From: Bryobacterales bacterium
Lineage (GTDB): Bacteria > Acidobacteriota > Terriglobia > Bryobacterales > UBA6623
DNA: 64,000 nucleotides
Assembly: GCA_022826925.1 (NCBI GenBank)
Contig: JAJDTX010000070.1
Location: 43,786 to 107,785 of the forward strand
Reading direction: 5' to 3'
Each line of letters begins with the position of its first letter. Position 1 is the first letter of the stretch. The position numbers and the translations under genes are program-made. The notes under the pieces are model-generated. The model ran no database searches. It saw only the letters and a list, made by a program, of their open reading frames with translations, and was not told the origin of the DNA. Shown one piece after another: positions 16,164 to 25,185 of the stretch.

Positions 16164-18020
16164 ATGGCCGGAATCGTCGGATACGCGGGGCGCAAGCAGG
16201 CGGCCTCAGTCATACTCGACGGTCTCCGGAGGCTCGAATACGGCGGCTACGACTCGGCCGGGCTCGCCATCGGATCGGCCAAGGGCGTGCAGTCGCGCCA
16301 CACGACCGGCACTTTGCGCAATTTGGAGACCGCGGTCCGGCTCGATCCGGTTCGCGGCACGTTCGGCGTGGGGCACACCAGTTGGATCGCGCGACACCTC
16401 GCGCGACCGTCGCCAGCGGCGGCTGCCAAGCTGTCCAAGCGGGGCATTCTGGTCGCCGTTTCCGGCGAGCCCGGCAACCTCGACGCTCTTTGGGAGCGTC
16501 TGCCGGACGGCGCCGCGCGCAGGGAAGCCACCAGCACGCCCGAAGCCCTGGCGCTGCTGATTCGCAGCAACCGCAGGAAGGGCGACTCGCTCGAAGAAGC
16601 CGTCCGTCGCTCGATCGTCGACATCGAGGGCATCTGCGCCATCGCGGCCATCGCCACCGACGAGCCCGGCAAGGTCGTGGCGGCCCGGCTGGGCCAGCCC
16701 ACGCTGATCGGCCTGGGCAAGCAGGAGAACTTCATCGCCTCTGACAAGCCCGCCATCCTGCACAGGACCCGCGACATGATTCAGCTCGAGGACGGCGATA
16801 TCGCGGTCGTGACTTCCCGCGGGGTGCAGATGATGGACTCGGACGGCAGTCGCCTGTCGCGCTCGGTGCATCACGTCCTGTGGGATCCGCTGATGGCCGA
16901 GAAGGGCGGCTACAAGCACTTCGTGCTGAAAGAGATCTTCGAGCAGCCGCGAGCCATCCGCGACACTGCCCTGGGCCGCTTGGACGAAGAGACCGGCAAC
17001 GTGGTGCTCGACGAGCTGGGCGTGACCCTGCGCGAATTGCGGGCGGTGCGCCACTTGAACGTGATCGGTTCGGGCAGCTCGTGGCACGCAGGGTTGATCG
17101 CCAAGAACATCGTCGAGCACCTGGCGCGCGTGCCCGTGAACGTTGAGTTCGGCAGCGAGTTCCGCTACAGCGATCCAGTCATCGACGACCGGGTGCTCTC
17201 TCTGGTCGTGAGCAAGTCGGGCGAGACCGCGGACACCTTGGCCGCGCAACAGCTGGCACACGAGCTGGGCTCGAAGACCATCGCCATCTGCAACTCCATC
17301 GATTCGACGATGGCCCACAACGCCCGCGGGGCGATTCACACCCACGCCGGCCCGGAACTGGCGGCCGTTTCGACCAAGGCCTTCAGCGCACAGCTGACAG
17401 CGCTTTACCTGTTCGCGATGTATCTGGGCCAAGCCCGCGGCAGGCTCTCCGGCGAAGCGTCGCGACAATGCGCGCGCGACCTGCTGGAACTGCCCAGCAA
17501 GGTCGAGTCAGCTCTCGAACTGGCACCGGATTGCGAGCGGGTGGCGCGCCAGCTGGCGCACACGAACAAGGTCCTCTACCTCGGGCGCGGCATCCACTAC
17601 CCGATCGCGCTCGAGGCGGCCCGCATGCTCAAGGAACTGTCGCTCATCCAGGCCGACGCCTGCGCGGCCGGGGAAATGCGCCACGGCCCCACGGCGCTGG
17701 TCGACTCCGACATGGTCGTAGTGGTGCTCGCCACCGTGGACCAGAGCTCTCCCTCCAGCCGCCTGCGCTACGAAAAGACACTCTCGCAGGTGCGAGAAGT
17801 GACGGCACGCCACGGGCGGGCGATCTGCATCGCGAACGAGGATGACGCTCGCATCGCGCAATACGCCCACGAAGTTATCCGCGTTCCGGCCATGCGCGAG
17901 CCGCTGCAGTCGGCAGTCTCGCACATCCCCCTGCAACTGCTGGCTTACTACACGGCCGTGCTGCGGGGTCGCGACGTGGACCAGCCACGCGACCTAGGTC
18001 GCAGCATCACTGCCGACTGA
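16164..18020 (+). CDS. GlmS homologue lacking catalytic residues of both glutaminase and isomerase domains
   Basis: 618 residues, collinear with glucosamine-6-phosphate synthase: an N-terminal Ntn-glutaminase-like domain (1 to about 240) and two SIS domains. Compared with E. coli GlmS, the nucleophile Cys1 is Ala (MAGIVGYAG). The arginine in LEYRGYDSAG is Gly27, and glutamine-binding Arg73 is Ser (GHTSW). The Asn98 and Asp123 equivalents are also lost. In the sugar site, Gln348 is Lys (VSKSGETADT), Lys485 is Met, and Schiff-base Lys603 is Arg613 (DLGRSITAD). The frame is intact and GENFIAS-like, EFRYSDPV and MRHGP motifs remain, so it is maintained. It is more likely a regulator or a changed SIS enzyme than a working amidotransferase. 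Confidence 0.85.
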   Translation: MAGIVGYAGRKQAASVILDGLRRLEYGGYDSAGLAIGSAKGVQSRHTTGTLRNLETAVRLDPVRGTFGVGHTSWIARHLARPSPAAAAKLSKRGILVAVSGEPGNLDALWERLPDGAARREATSTPEALALLIRSNRRKGDSLEEAVRRSIVDIEGICAIAAIATDEPGKVVAARLGQPTLIGLGKQENFIASDKPAILHRTRDMIQLEDGDIAVVTSRGVQMMDSDGSRLSRSVHHVLWDPLMAEKGGYKHFVLKEIFEQPRAIRDTALGRLDEETGNVVLDELGVTLRELRAVRHLNVIGSGSSWHAGLIAKNIVEHLARVPVNVEFGSEFRYSDPVIDDRVLSLVVSKSGETADTLAAQQLAHELGSKTIAICNSIDSTMAHNARGAIHTHAGPELAAVSTKAFSAQLTALYLFAMYLGQARGRLSGEASRQCARDLLELPSKVESALELAPDCERVARQLAHTNKVLYLGRGIHYPIALEAARMLKELSLIQADACAAGEMRHGPTALVDSDMVVVVLATVDQSSPSSRLRYEKTLSQVREVTARHGRAICIANEDDARIAQYAHEVIRVPAMREPLQSAVSHIPLQLLAYYTAVLRGRDVDQPRDLGRSITAD

Positions 18021-18036
18021 GCGCGGGCTAGACCGC

Positions 18037-19059
<1,023 letters not shown>

Positions 19060-19201
19060 GGCTGACGTCCCTCCATGAGGCCGGGCAGAACTGGGGTCTG
19101 GCTGGGCACGTTCAGTATAGCCCTGTTTGAAATTCTGTGCCCAGCTACACCTTAAACTAAGCGGAATTGAGCGGGCGGTGGCTCTGGCCGCTCCGGCAAC
19201 C

Positions 19202-20320
19202 ATGGACACGACGACCATTCGAGCGCATTTCCCTGTCACCGGGAAATACGCATATTTCAACAACGCCGCCATCGGACCGCTGTCGAGGCCGGCTGCCCTG
19301 GCGATGCAGGGTCAGATCGAATCCGCTCTCGCGAGCGGCGTGCACGGCTACGGCGCCTGGACCGAGGAATACGCCGGGCTGCGCGTGGAGACCGCTGCCA
19401 TGCTCGGCTGCTCTCCAGACGAGGTTGCGATCACCAAGAACACCTCCGAGGGGCTCTGCGCGATCGCCAACGGGCTCGACTGGCGCAGCGGCGACATCGT
19501 GGTCGGGCTTGACAGCGACTTCCCGGCCAACTACGTGCCCTGGCGCGAATTGCAGCAGCGCCGCGGGGTGCGCTTCCGCAGCCTGGAGCTGCGCCGCGGC
19601 CTGCTGGATCTGGAAGACTTGGACCAAGCCTGCCGCGGCGCGCGGCTGGCCGCTCTCAGCTACGTCCATTTCCTGACCGGCTTTCGCTGGGACCTAGAGG
19701 CGGTCGGGGAGATCTGCCGCCGCCGCAACTGCCTGCTCGTGCTGGACGCCGTGCAAGGCATGGGCGCATTGCCGATCGACGTCAGGGCTTGCGGCGTCCA
19801 TGCGCTAGCGGCATCCGCCCACAAATGGCTGGTCGGGCCGGAAGGCTGCGGCGTGCTGTATGTCGACCGCGACCTCATGCCGCAGGTCGAACCCGTCGAG
19901 TTTGGCTGGGCAAGCCTGGAGGGGTTCGAGGAATACCGCCACGACGGCGGCCTCCAACCGGATGCTCGCCGGTACGAATGCGGAACGTTGAACTCGGCGG
20001 GCTGCGCCGGACTGCGCGCATCGATCGCGCTGTTGAATCGCATCGGCCCGGACTTCGCCGCGCGCCATGTCCACGCCTTGGCCGAGCAGCTGCTCTCGGG
20101 TGCGCTAGAGAAGGGCTACGAGGCTGCTGCCGAGCGGACCTACGCAAGCGGCTCGGGGATCGTGTCGTTGCGCAAGCGCGGCTTGGACTCCGCCGCGGCC
20201 GTCCGAGCCCTGCTGGAGGATCAGGTGTCAGTGGCCGAGCGCATGGGCTGGATCCGCGTGGCGCCGCACGTCTACAACAGCGCGGAAGAGATTGACCGGC
20301 TGGTGCGCCTGCTGCCGTAA
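19202..20320 (+). CDS. Class V PLP-dependent aminotransferase (cysteine desulfurase/selenocysteine lyase-like)
   Basis: 372 residues. The Schiff-base lysine is K208 in ASAHKWLVGPEGCG. D182 and Q185 in LVLDAVQGMGALPIDV hold the cofactor ring and phosphate. The N-terminal YFNNAAIGPLSRPA is the usual substrate loop of this group. The exact reaction (amino group or sulfur transfer) is not decidable from sequence; no isc/suf gene is near. I started at the first ATG that precedes the conserved part; the frame runs upstream without supporting signals. The gene is divergent from the M48 peptidase. Confidence 0.85.
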   Translation: MDTTTIRAHFPVTGKYAYFNNAAIGPLSRPAALAMQGQIESALASGVHGYGAWTEEYAGLRVETAAMLGCSPDEVAITKNTSEGLCAIANGLDWRSGDIVVGLDSDFPANYVPWRELQQRRGVRFRSLELRRGLLDLEDLDQACRGARLAALSYVHFLTGFRWDLEAVGEICRRRNCLLVLDAVQGMGALPIDVRACGVHALAASAHKWLVGPEGCGVLYVDRDLMPQVEPVEFGWASLEGFEEYRHDGGLQPDARRYECGTLNSAGCAGLRASIALLNRIGPDFAARHVHALAEQLLSGALEKGYEAAAERTYASGSGIVSLRKRGLDSAAAVRALLEDQVSVAERMGWIRVAPHVYNSAEEIDRLVRLLP

Positions 20321-20350
20321 CGAGGTCGATCCCGCTCGGCGGTTGCTCGC

Positions 20351-20356
20351 TATGAT
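20351..20356 (+). promoter_or_regulatory. Candidate -10 box (TATGAT) of the GH32 gene
   Basis: TATGAT ends 10 nt before the ATG chosen for the GH32 gene, with no Shine-Dalgarno in between. It overlaps an alternative in-frame ATG at 20355, which argues for the later start. Confidence 0.4.
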
Positions 20357-20366
20357 GCTTGACTGC

Positions 20367-21890
20367 ATGCGAACCCTCCGAATCTGCGTCGCGGCTCTCG
20401 CATTGGCGGCCTCCGCTCTCGCCCAGACGGCCACCTACGACGAGCCCTACCGGCCCCAATTCCACTTCTCGCCCGCCGTCAACTGGACCAACGATCCGAA
20501 CGGCTTGGTCTATCACGCCGGCGAGTGGCATCTGTTCTACCAATACAACCCCTTCGGCGATCTGTGGGGGCACATGAGCTGGGGCCACGCCGTGAGCCCC
20601 GACTTGTTCCACTGGAAGCACCTGCCGGTGGCCTTGCCGGAAGTTGGCGAGGTCATGATCTTCTCGGGCAGCGCCGTGGTGGATCACGCCAACAGCTCCG
20701 GTTTCGGCAGCGCTGGCGAGCCGCCGATGGTGGCCATCTACACCAGCCGCACGGAAAGCGACCAAACCCAGTCCATCGCGTACAGCACCGACAAGGGGCG
20801 GACCTGGACCGATTACGAGGGCAATCCCGTGATCGACATCGACGATCCGGCCTTCCGCGACCCAAAGGTCTTCTGGCACGCCGAGTCCGAGCGCTGGATC
20901 ATGGCCGTCGTGCTGGCCAACCAGCGCAAGGTCCGGCTGTTCGGCTCGCCCGACTTGAAGAGCTGGAAGTTCCTCAGCGATTTCGGGCCCGAAGGGGCGC
21001 ATCCGGTGCGCAACTGGGAGTGCCCGGACCTGTTCGAACTCCCGGTGGAGGGCGAGCCGGGCACGAGCAAGTGGATCCTGCAGGTCGATTCCGGGATGGG
21101 GCACCCCTGGCTGGGCTCGGGCTGCCAGTATTTCGTCGGCGAGTTTGACGGCGAGAGGTTCACCAACGACAACCCGCCGGAGACCGCTCTGTGGCTGGAC
21201 TGGGGGCGCGACTTCTACGCCGCGCAGTCGTACTCCGACGTCCCGGCAGAGGACGGGCGGCGGCTGGTGATCGGCTGGATCAGCAACTGGATGTACGCGC
21301 GGGACAAGCCGACCTCCCCTTGGCGCGGCGCGCAATCCGTGGCGCGGGAGCTGCGCCTGAAGCGCTTTGACAAGGGGCTCAGGATCGTCCAGCAGCCTGC
21401 AGGCGAGATTGAGAGCTTGCGGGGTGACAGCTTGAGCCTGCGCGACCTCAGCGTCGCCGCGGCGAATCGCCAGATCGAGCGCGCGGGGTTCTCCGGCGAT
21501 ACGCTCGAGTTGGAGCTCGTCGTCGCCGTGGGGGATGCGCGAGATGTCGGGGTGCGACTGCTTCAGGGTGGTGATGAGCAGACTGTGGTGGGCTTCACGG
21601 CATCTCCGGCAGAGGCCTATATCGACCGCAGCGAGTCGGGCCGGGTGGATTTCCACGAGTCGTTCGCGGGTCGGCACTCAGCAAGGCTGACACCGGCGGA
21701 CGGCCACGTCCGGTTGCGGATTCTGGTTGATCGCTCTGTAGTGGAAGTGTTTGCGGGCGAGGGCGAGGTCGCGATCACGGACAGGGTCTTCCCGTCGCCG
21801 ACGAGCACGGGACTCTCGCTGTTCGAGAGGGGCGGCAGCGCACGTGTCGTCTCGCTTGACACATGGAAGCTGAAGTCGGTCTGGAAGTGA
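20367..21890 (+). CDS. Secreted glycoside hydrolase family 32 (levanase/fructan hydrolase-like)
   Basis: 507 residues. Signal peptide MRTLRICVAALALAASALAQ. The five-bladed propeller carries WTNDPNG (nucleophile D43), FRDPK (transition-state Asp) and ECPDL (acid/base Glu). A C-terminal beta-sandwich (from about 370) has the DRSVVEVFAGEGEVAITDRVFPS signature. GH32 enzymes cleave beta-fructofuranosides (sucrose, inulin, levan). The export signal favours a polymer or oligosaccharide substrate. It stands between an aminotransferase and an R2lox gene with no sugar transporter next to it. Confidence 0.95.
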   Translation: MRTLRICVAALALAASALAQTATYDEPYRPQFHFSPAVNWTNDPNGLVYHAGEWHLFYQYNPFGDLWGHMSWGHAVSPDLFHWKHLPVALPEVGEVMIFSGSAVVDHANSSGFGSAGEPPMVAIYTSRTESDQTQSIAYSTDKGRTWTDYEGNPVIDIDDPAFRDPKVFWHAESERWIMAVVLANQRKVRLFGSPDLKSWKFLSDFGPEGAHPVRNWECPDLFELPVEGEPGTSKWILQVDSGMGHPWLGSGCQYFVGEFDGERFTNDNPPETALWLDWGRDFYAAQSYSDVPAEDGRRLVIGWISNWMYARDKPTSPWRGAQSVARELRLKRFDKGLRIVQQPAGEIESLRGDSLSLRDLSVAAANRQIERAGFSGDTLELELVVAVGDARDVGVRLLQGGDEQTVVGFTASPAEAYIDRSESGRVDFHESFAGRHSARLTPADGHVRLRILVDRSVVEVFAGEGEVAITDRVFPSPTSTGLSLFERGGSARVVSLDTWKLKSVWK

Positions 21891-22026
21891 TCTGCCCACG
21901 GCCTGGAGGCCAGTGCCAAATCGCCGAGCCATGGTCAGAGCGGACGGGCGGCTTCGGGGCACGTCGCCGAACGTATACCTGAAGGACTGCGCTACAGTCG
22001 GCAGCTAGGGGAGGGCGAAGACTCCG

Positions 22027-22842
22027 GTGCCAATAGATAGCGAATCGCTGCCCATGCGACTGTTTACCGCGTCGCACGGTCGCGCTTGGGATCCCGGCGA
22101 CATCGACTTCTCGCGCGAGCGCTCCGATTGGCGCGATCTCGCGGACGACGAGCGTCAGCTGCTGTTGCGGCTGGTTTCTGGTTTCCGGGTCGGCGAGCGT
22201 GGCGTGACCCACGAGCTGGCACCCCTGCAGCTTCGGTTCCGCCGCGGTGGCTGGCTCGAGGAAGAGATCTTCGTGGCCGCGCAGATGTATGAAGAAGCGC
22301 GACACGTCCAGTTTTTCGAACGCTGGCTGGTAGAGGCGCTGCCGGGTCGGTTCGGTGTCGACATCCCCTATCCCGAAATGGAAGGCGACATGTTCTCCAT
22401 CCGCCTGCCCCGAGCCATGCAGGCGCTGCTTGGAGACGACAGCCCCGAGGCCCTGTTGCGAGCGGTCATGCTTTATCACTTCTATGTCGAGGGCGTGGGC
22501 GCTGAGGCGGGGTACACCTTGTATCACTCGATTTTCGAGCGGAGCGGCCGGTTTCCAGGCCTCGAGCGCGGCATTCGCTTGATCCAGCGCGACGAGGCAC
22601 GGCACATCTCGTTCGGCGTGTACGTGCTGCGGAGGCTGCTGTCCGAGCATGACCAGCTTGTCGACCTGTTTGAGGACGAAGTCGCGGCCCTGCGCCGGGC
22701 CGCAAGAGACGATCCCGAACAGATTCTTGCCGGCTTTGAGCCGGCGACCGTCCCGTTCGGCGTGGATCCCGCCGCCTACCGCCAGTGCTACCTAGACAGG
22801 CTCGAAGAAATGCGCCGGCGAGTGGCTGAACCCCAGCAATAG
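22027..22842 (+). CDS. R2-like ligand-binding oxidase (R2lox)
   Basis: 271 residues, GTG start. It is a ferritin-like protein related to ribonucleotide reductase R2 but shorter. Predicted metal ligands are E57, E90, H93 (QMYEEARHVQFF), E155, E190 and H193 (RDEARHISFG). V60 and Y150 (YHFYVEG) match the valine-tyrosine pair that forms an ether cross-link in mycobacterial R2lox, which assembles a Mn/Fe centre. That set, more than length alone, distinguishes it from a true R2 subunit. Function in cells is not established for the family. AGGGGAGGG lies upstream. Confidence 0.85.
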   Translation: MPIDSESLPMRLFTASHGRAWDPGDIDFSRERSDWRDLADDERQLLLRLVSGFRVGERGVTHELAPLQLRFRRGGWLEEEIFVAAQMYEEARHVQFFERWLVEALPGRFGVDIPYPEMEGDMFSIRLPRAMQALLGDDSPEALLRAVMLYHFYVEGVGAEAGYTLYHSIFERSGRFPGLERGIRLIQRDEARHISFGVYVLRRLLSEHDQLVDLFEDEVAALRRAARDDPEQILAGFEPATVPFGVDPAAYRQCYLDRLEEMRRRVAEPQQ

Positions 22843-23060
22843 AAGCCTCGGCGGCACAGCCTAGCAGCGGCCGTTGGCACTCGGGACGGACGTGACCATG
22901 CGGCCCTCGCTTGGATTGTTCGTGCGGCGCGCGCCAGCCCGCCATGGGTGGCAGTACTTTGACGATCTAGGCTGGATAGGTAATCAGGCGAAAGGTGTCG
23001 GAAGATCGGCCGATTCAGCGACGTCTGCACATTTACATATATATTGCTATGTTTTTATGC

Positions 23061-23300
23061 ATGAGAACTACTATTGACATCAACGACGCATTGCTGGCCG
23101 CAACCAAGTCCCGCGCAGCGCGCGACCAGAAAACACTGAAGGCGGTCGTGGAACAGGCTCTGCGCGAGTTCCTGTCGGGCTCGTCGCGATCGCCCTCGAA
23201 CGCTCCTCCGATTCCGGTATTCCGGGGCCTGGGCGTGCAACCGGGCGTGGACCTGACCGACAACGCGGCCCTTGAGGACCTGATGAATGCAGAGTCCTGA
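23061..23300 (+). CDS. VapB-type antitoxin
   Basis: 79 residues starting MRTTIDINDALLAATKSRAA, the ribbon-helix-helix start of VapB antitoxins of type II toxin-antitoxin pairs. The C-terminal part (VFRGLGVQPGVDLTDNAALEDLMN) would wrap the toxin. An earlier in-frame ATG at 23049 would add MFLC; the later start fits the family. The stop overlaps the toxin gene by 14 nt. Upstream DNA is AT-rich (ACATATATATTGCTATG), a likely promoter and operator, since the pair normally represses itself. Confidence 0.85.
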   Translation: MRTTIDINDALLAATKSRAARDQKTLKAVVEQALREFLSGSSRSPSNAPPIPVFRGLGVQPGVDLTDNAALEDLMNAES

Positions 23301-23763
23301 CGTGAACATATTGGTGAATGCGTTCCGGGAGGACGCGGCCCATCACGACCTCTGCCGCGCATGGCTGGAAACTGCGGTCTCTCGTCGCGAGCCGGTCGGC
23401 GTTTCGGAACTCGTCCTGAGCGGCGTACTGCGCATCCTGACACACCCGCGGATTTTTCATCCCCCGACCTCTTCGGCGGCCGCAGCCGCCTTTGTAGACG
23501 CAGTGCTCGCGCAGCCCGCCGTCACTCCGTTACGGCCGGGCTCCGGTCACTGGCGGATCTTTCGTGGCCTGGTTGCCAGCCATCACCTGGCGGGAAACCG
23601 CATGTCAGACGCCTACCATGCTGCTCTGGCGATAGAGCACGGCTGCGAATGGGTCACTCTCGACCATGGCTTCTCGGCCTACCCCGGCCTAAGGTTGCAG
23701 AATCTACTGGTCGGCTTCCCGCCCGGTCTCGTGCATCATCGGACAGGGGACGTGCCAAGGTAG
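23287..23763 (+). CDS. VapC-type PIN-domain ribonuclease toxin
   Basis: 158 residues. PIN-domain acidic residues are D5 (PDVNILV), E41 (VSELVLSG), D108 (MSDAYHAAL) and D126 (VTLDHGFS). Together these coordinate Mg/Mn for RNA cleavage. The segment LTHPRIFHPP is common in this VapC subgroup. It is translated from an ATG overlapping the antitoxin stop, so production is coupled. All catalytic residues are present, so the module is probably active. Confidence 0.88.
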   Translation: MQSPDVNILVNAFREDAAHHDLCRAWLETAVSRREPVGVSELVLSGVLRILTHPRIFHPPTSSAAAAAFVDAVLAQPAVTPLRPGSGHWRIFRGLVASHHLAGNRMSDAYHAALAIEHGCEWVTLDHGFSAYPGLRLQNLLVGFPPGLVHHRTGDVPR

Positions 23764-23884
23764 CACCGAAGCGCGCCATGCTTTGTGTAGGCGGATGCCT
23801 CTTCTTCGGCAGGACTCGGCACCTATGCCGCATCCGCCGAGCACGTCGAAAGCCAAGTGCCCGCACACGAGGCTGGCCGGGAGC

Positions 23885-25105
23885 TCAATTGCTATGAGAA
23901 CGACGTGGCGATCTTCCCGGCAGGAGTGCGATACAGCCCGCTCCTACCATTCCGATCGCGAACACCACGGCCAAGGCGGCGTCGTAGCTGCCCGCGCTGT
24001 CGTGCATCGCGCCGACAAGAAACGGGAGTGTAGCTTGCCCAACCTGGCCGAACGGCCACACGATGCCCATGACTCTTGCGAGCGAACCGGTTCCGAACAA
24101 TTCAGCGGCCACCAAAGGGATCAGCATGTAGTTCGCCCCCAAGCCGAAGCCGAACGCGGCCCCGAACAGGTACGTCATCAGCGGCTGGTCGATCAAGTAA
24201 AGCAACGGCACCGGGAGGGAGACGAGCAGGTAGGCGCAGACCATGACGAGTTTCTTGCTGAAGCGGTCTGCCAGCCAGCCCGTGATGACACGCCCTAGCA
24301 GGCTGGAAGCCAAGATCACGAACGTCGTGTCTGCGACGAGCGACGCGGAGAGGTTCGCGTCAAGAAAGAGCAGCTTCATGTGCTGGTTGACGGAGCCGAT
24401 CGCCGCAATGCTGAGAAAGGAACCGATCGTTATCAGCCAGAACGGCCAGCGAGCCAGCAAGACACCGAACGTGAGCGATTCTGAACTCGCTTCGCGCGAG
24501 ACTTCAGAAGCCGGCTCCGCTTCGAGCCCCTTGTCGGACGGCTTGTCTCGCAAGGCCAGCAGCGCGACCGGCACGACCAGCAGGATCAGGCCGCCCATAA
24601 CCTGCAGCGCCGCGCGCCACCCGAAGGCTTCGATTAGAGGTCCTGCCACGAACTTCTGCGACATCGCGCCACCGACCCCCAAGCCGAGGTAGGCCAGACC
24701 CATCGCCTTGCCGCGATTGCGGTTGAACCAGTTCGCAAGCAGCACCTGGCTGGAAATGGGGCCGGAATACACGAATCCGACCATCACCAGGCACCAACTC
24801 AAGCGGTAGAACGCCAGCGAGCCATCCATGGACCCGAGGCAGTTGAACGCGACCGCAAAGCACGCAGCTCCGAAAATGATCAGTTTCCGCGGGCTGAAGC
24901 GATGGACAAGCAAGCCCGCGAGCGGGAGGATCAGCAAGGTCGAGTAGAAGAATCCCGAGGTCGTCTCAGCTCGGTCCCAGCCAAACTCCGCGATGTAGTG
25001 GTCGTAGAAGAACGGCATGGCGTACATCGGCATCCCCACCGTCATCGCAAGGATGAAGAAGCAGGATGCGGCGATGAACCAGCCGTAGTAGGGGCGGTTC
25101 GGCAT
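23885..25105 (-). CDS. Major facilitator superfamily transporter (OFA/monocarboxylate-like)
   Basis: 406 residues with 12 predicted membrane spans and a charged central loop (LRDKPSDKGLEAEPASEVSREASSE). The loop-2 signature is degenerate (VHRFSPRKLIIFG), and its repeat in the second half is ITGWLADRFSKKLVMV. The start MPNRPYYGWFIAASCFFI resembles oxalate/formate and monocarboxylate antiporters. It is 80 nt downstream of the GH29 fucosidase on the same strand, so it may carry fucose or a degradation product. Substrate is inferred from context only. Confidence 0.85.
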   Translation of the reverse strand: MPNRPYYGWFIAASCFFILAMTVGMPMYAMPFFYDHYIAEFGWDRAETTSGFFYSTLLILPLAGLLVHRFSPRKLIIFGAACFAVAFNCLGSMDGSLAFYRLSWCLVMVGFVYSGPISSQVLLANWFNRNRGKAMGLAYLGLGVGGAMSQKFVAGPLIEAFGWRAALQVMGGLILLVVPVALLALRDKPSDKGLEAEPASEVSREASSESLTFGVLLARWPFWLITIGSFLSIAAIGSVNQHMKLLFLDANLSASLVADTTFVILASSLLGRVITGWLADRFSKKLVMVCAYLLVSLPVPLLYLIDQPLMTYLFGAAFGFGLGANYMLIPLVAAELFGTGSLARVMGIVWPFGQVGQATLPFLVGAMHDSAGSYDAALAVVFAIGMVGAGCIALLPGRSPRRSHSN

Positions 25106-25185
25106 GAAGCGATTGGAGTCTAGCTCAACCGGCCCGGATGCTCAATCGCGCGGAATTCGCGCGCCCAGGGCAGAGCCTCATGTCC

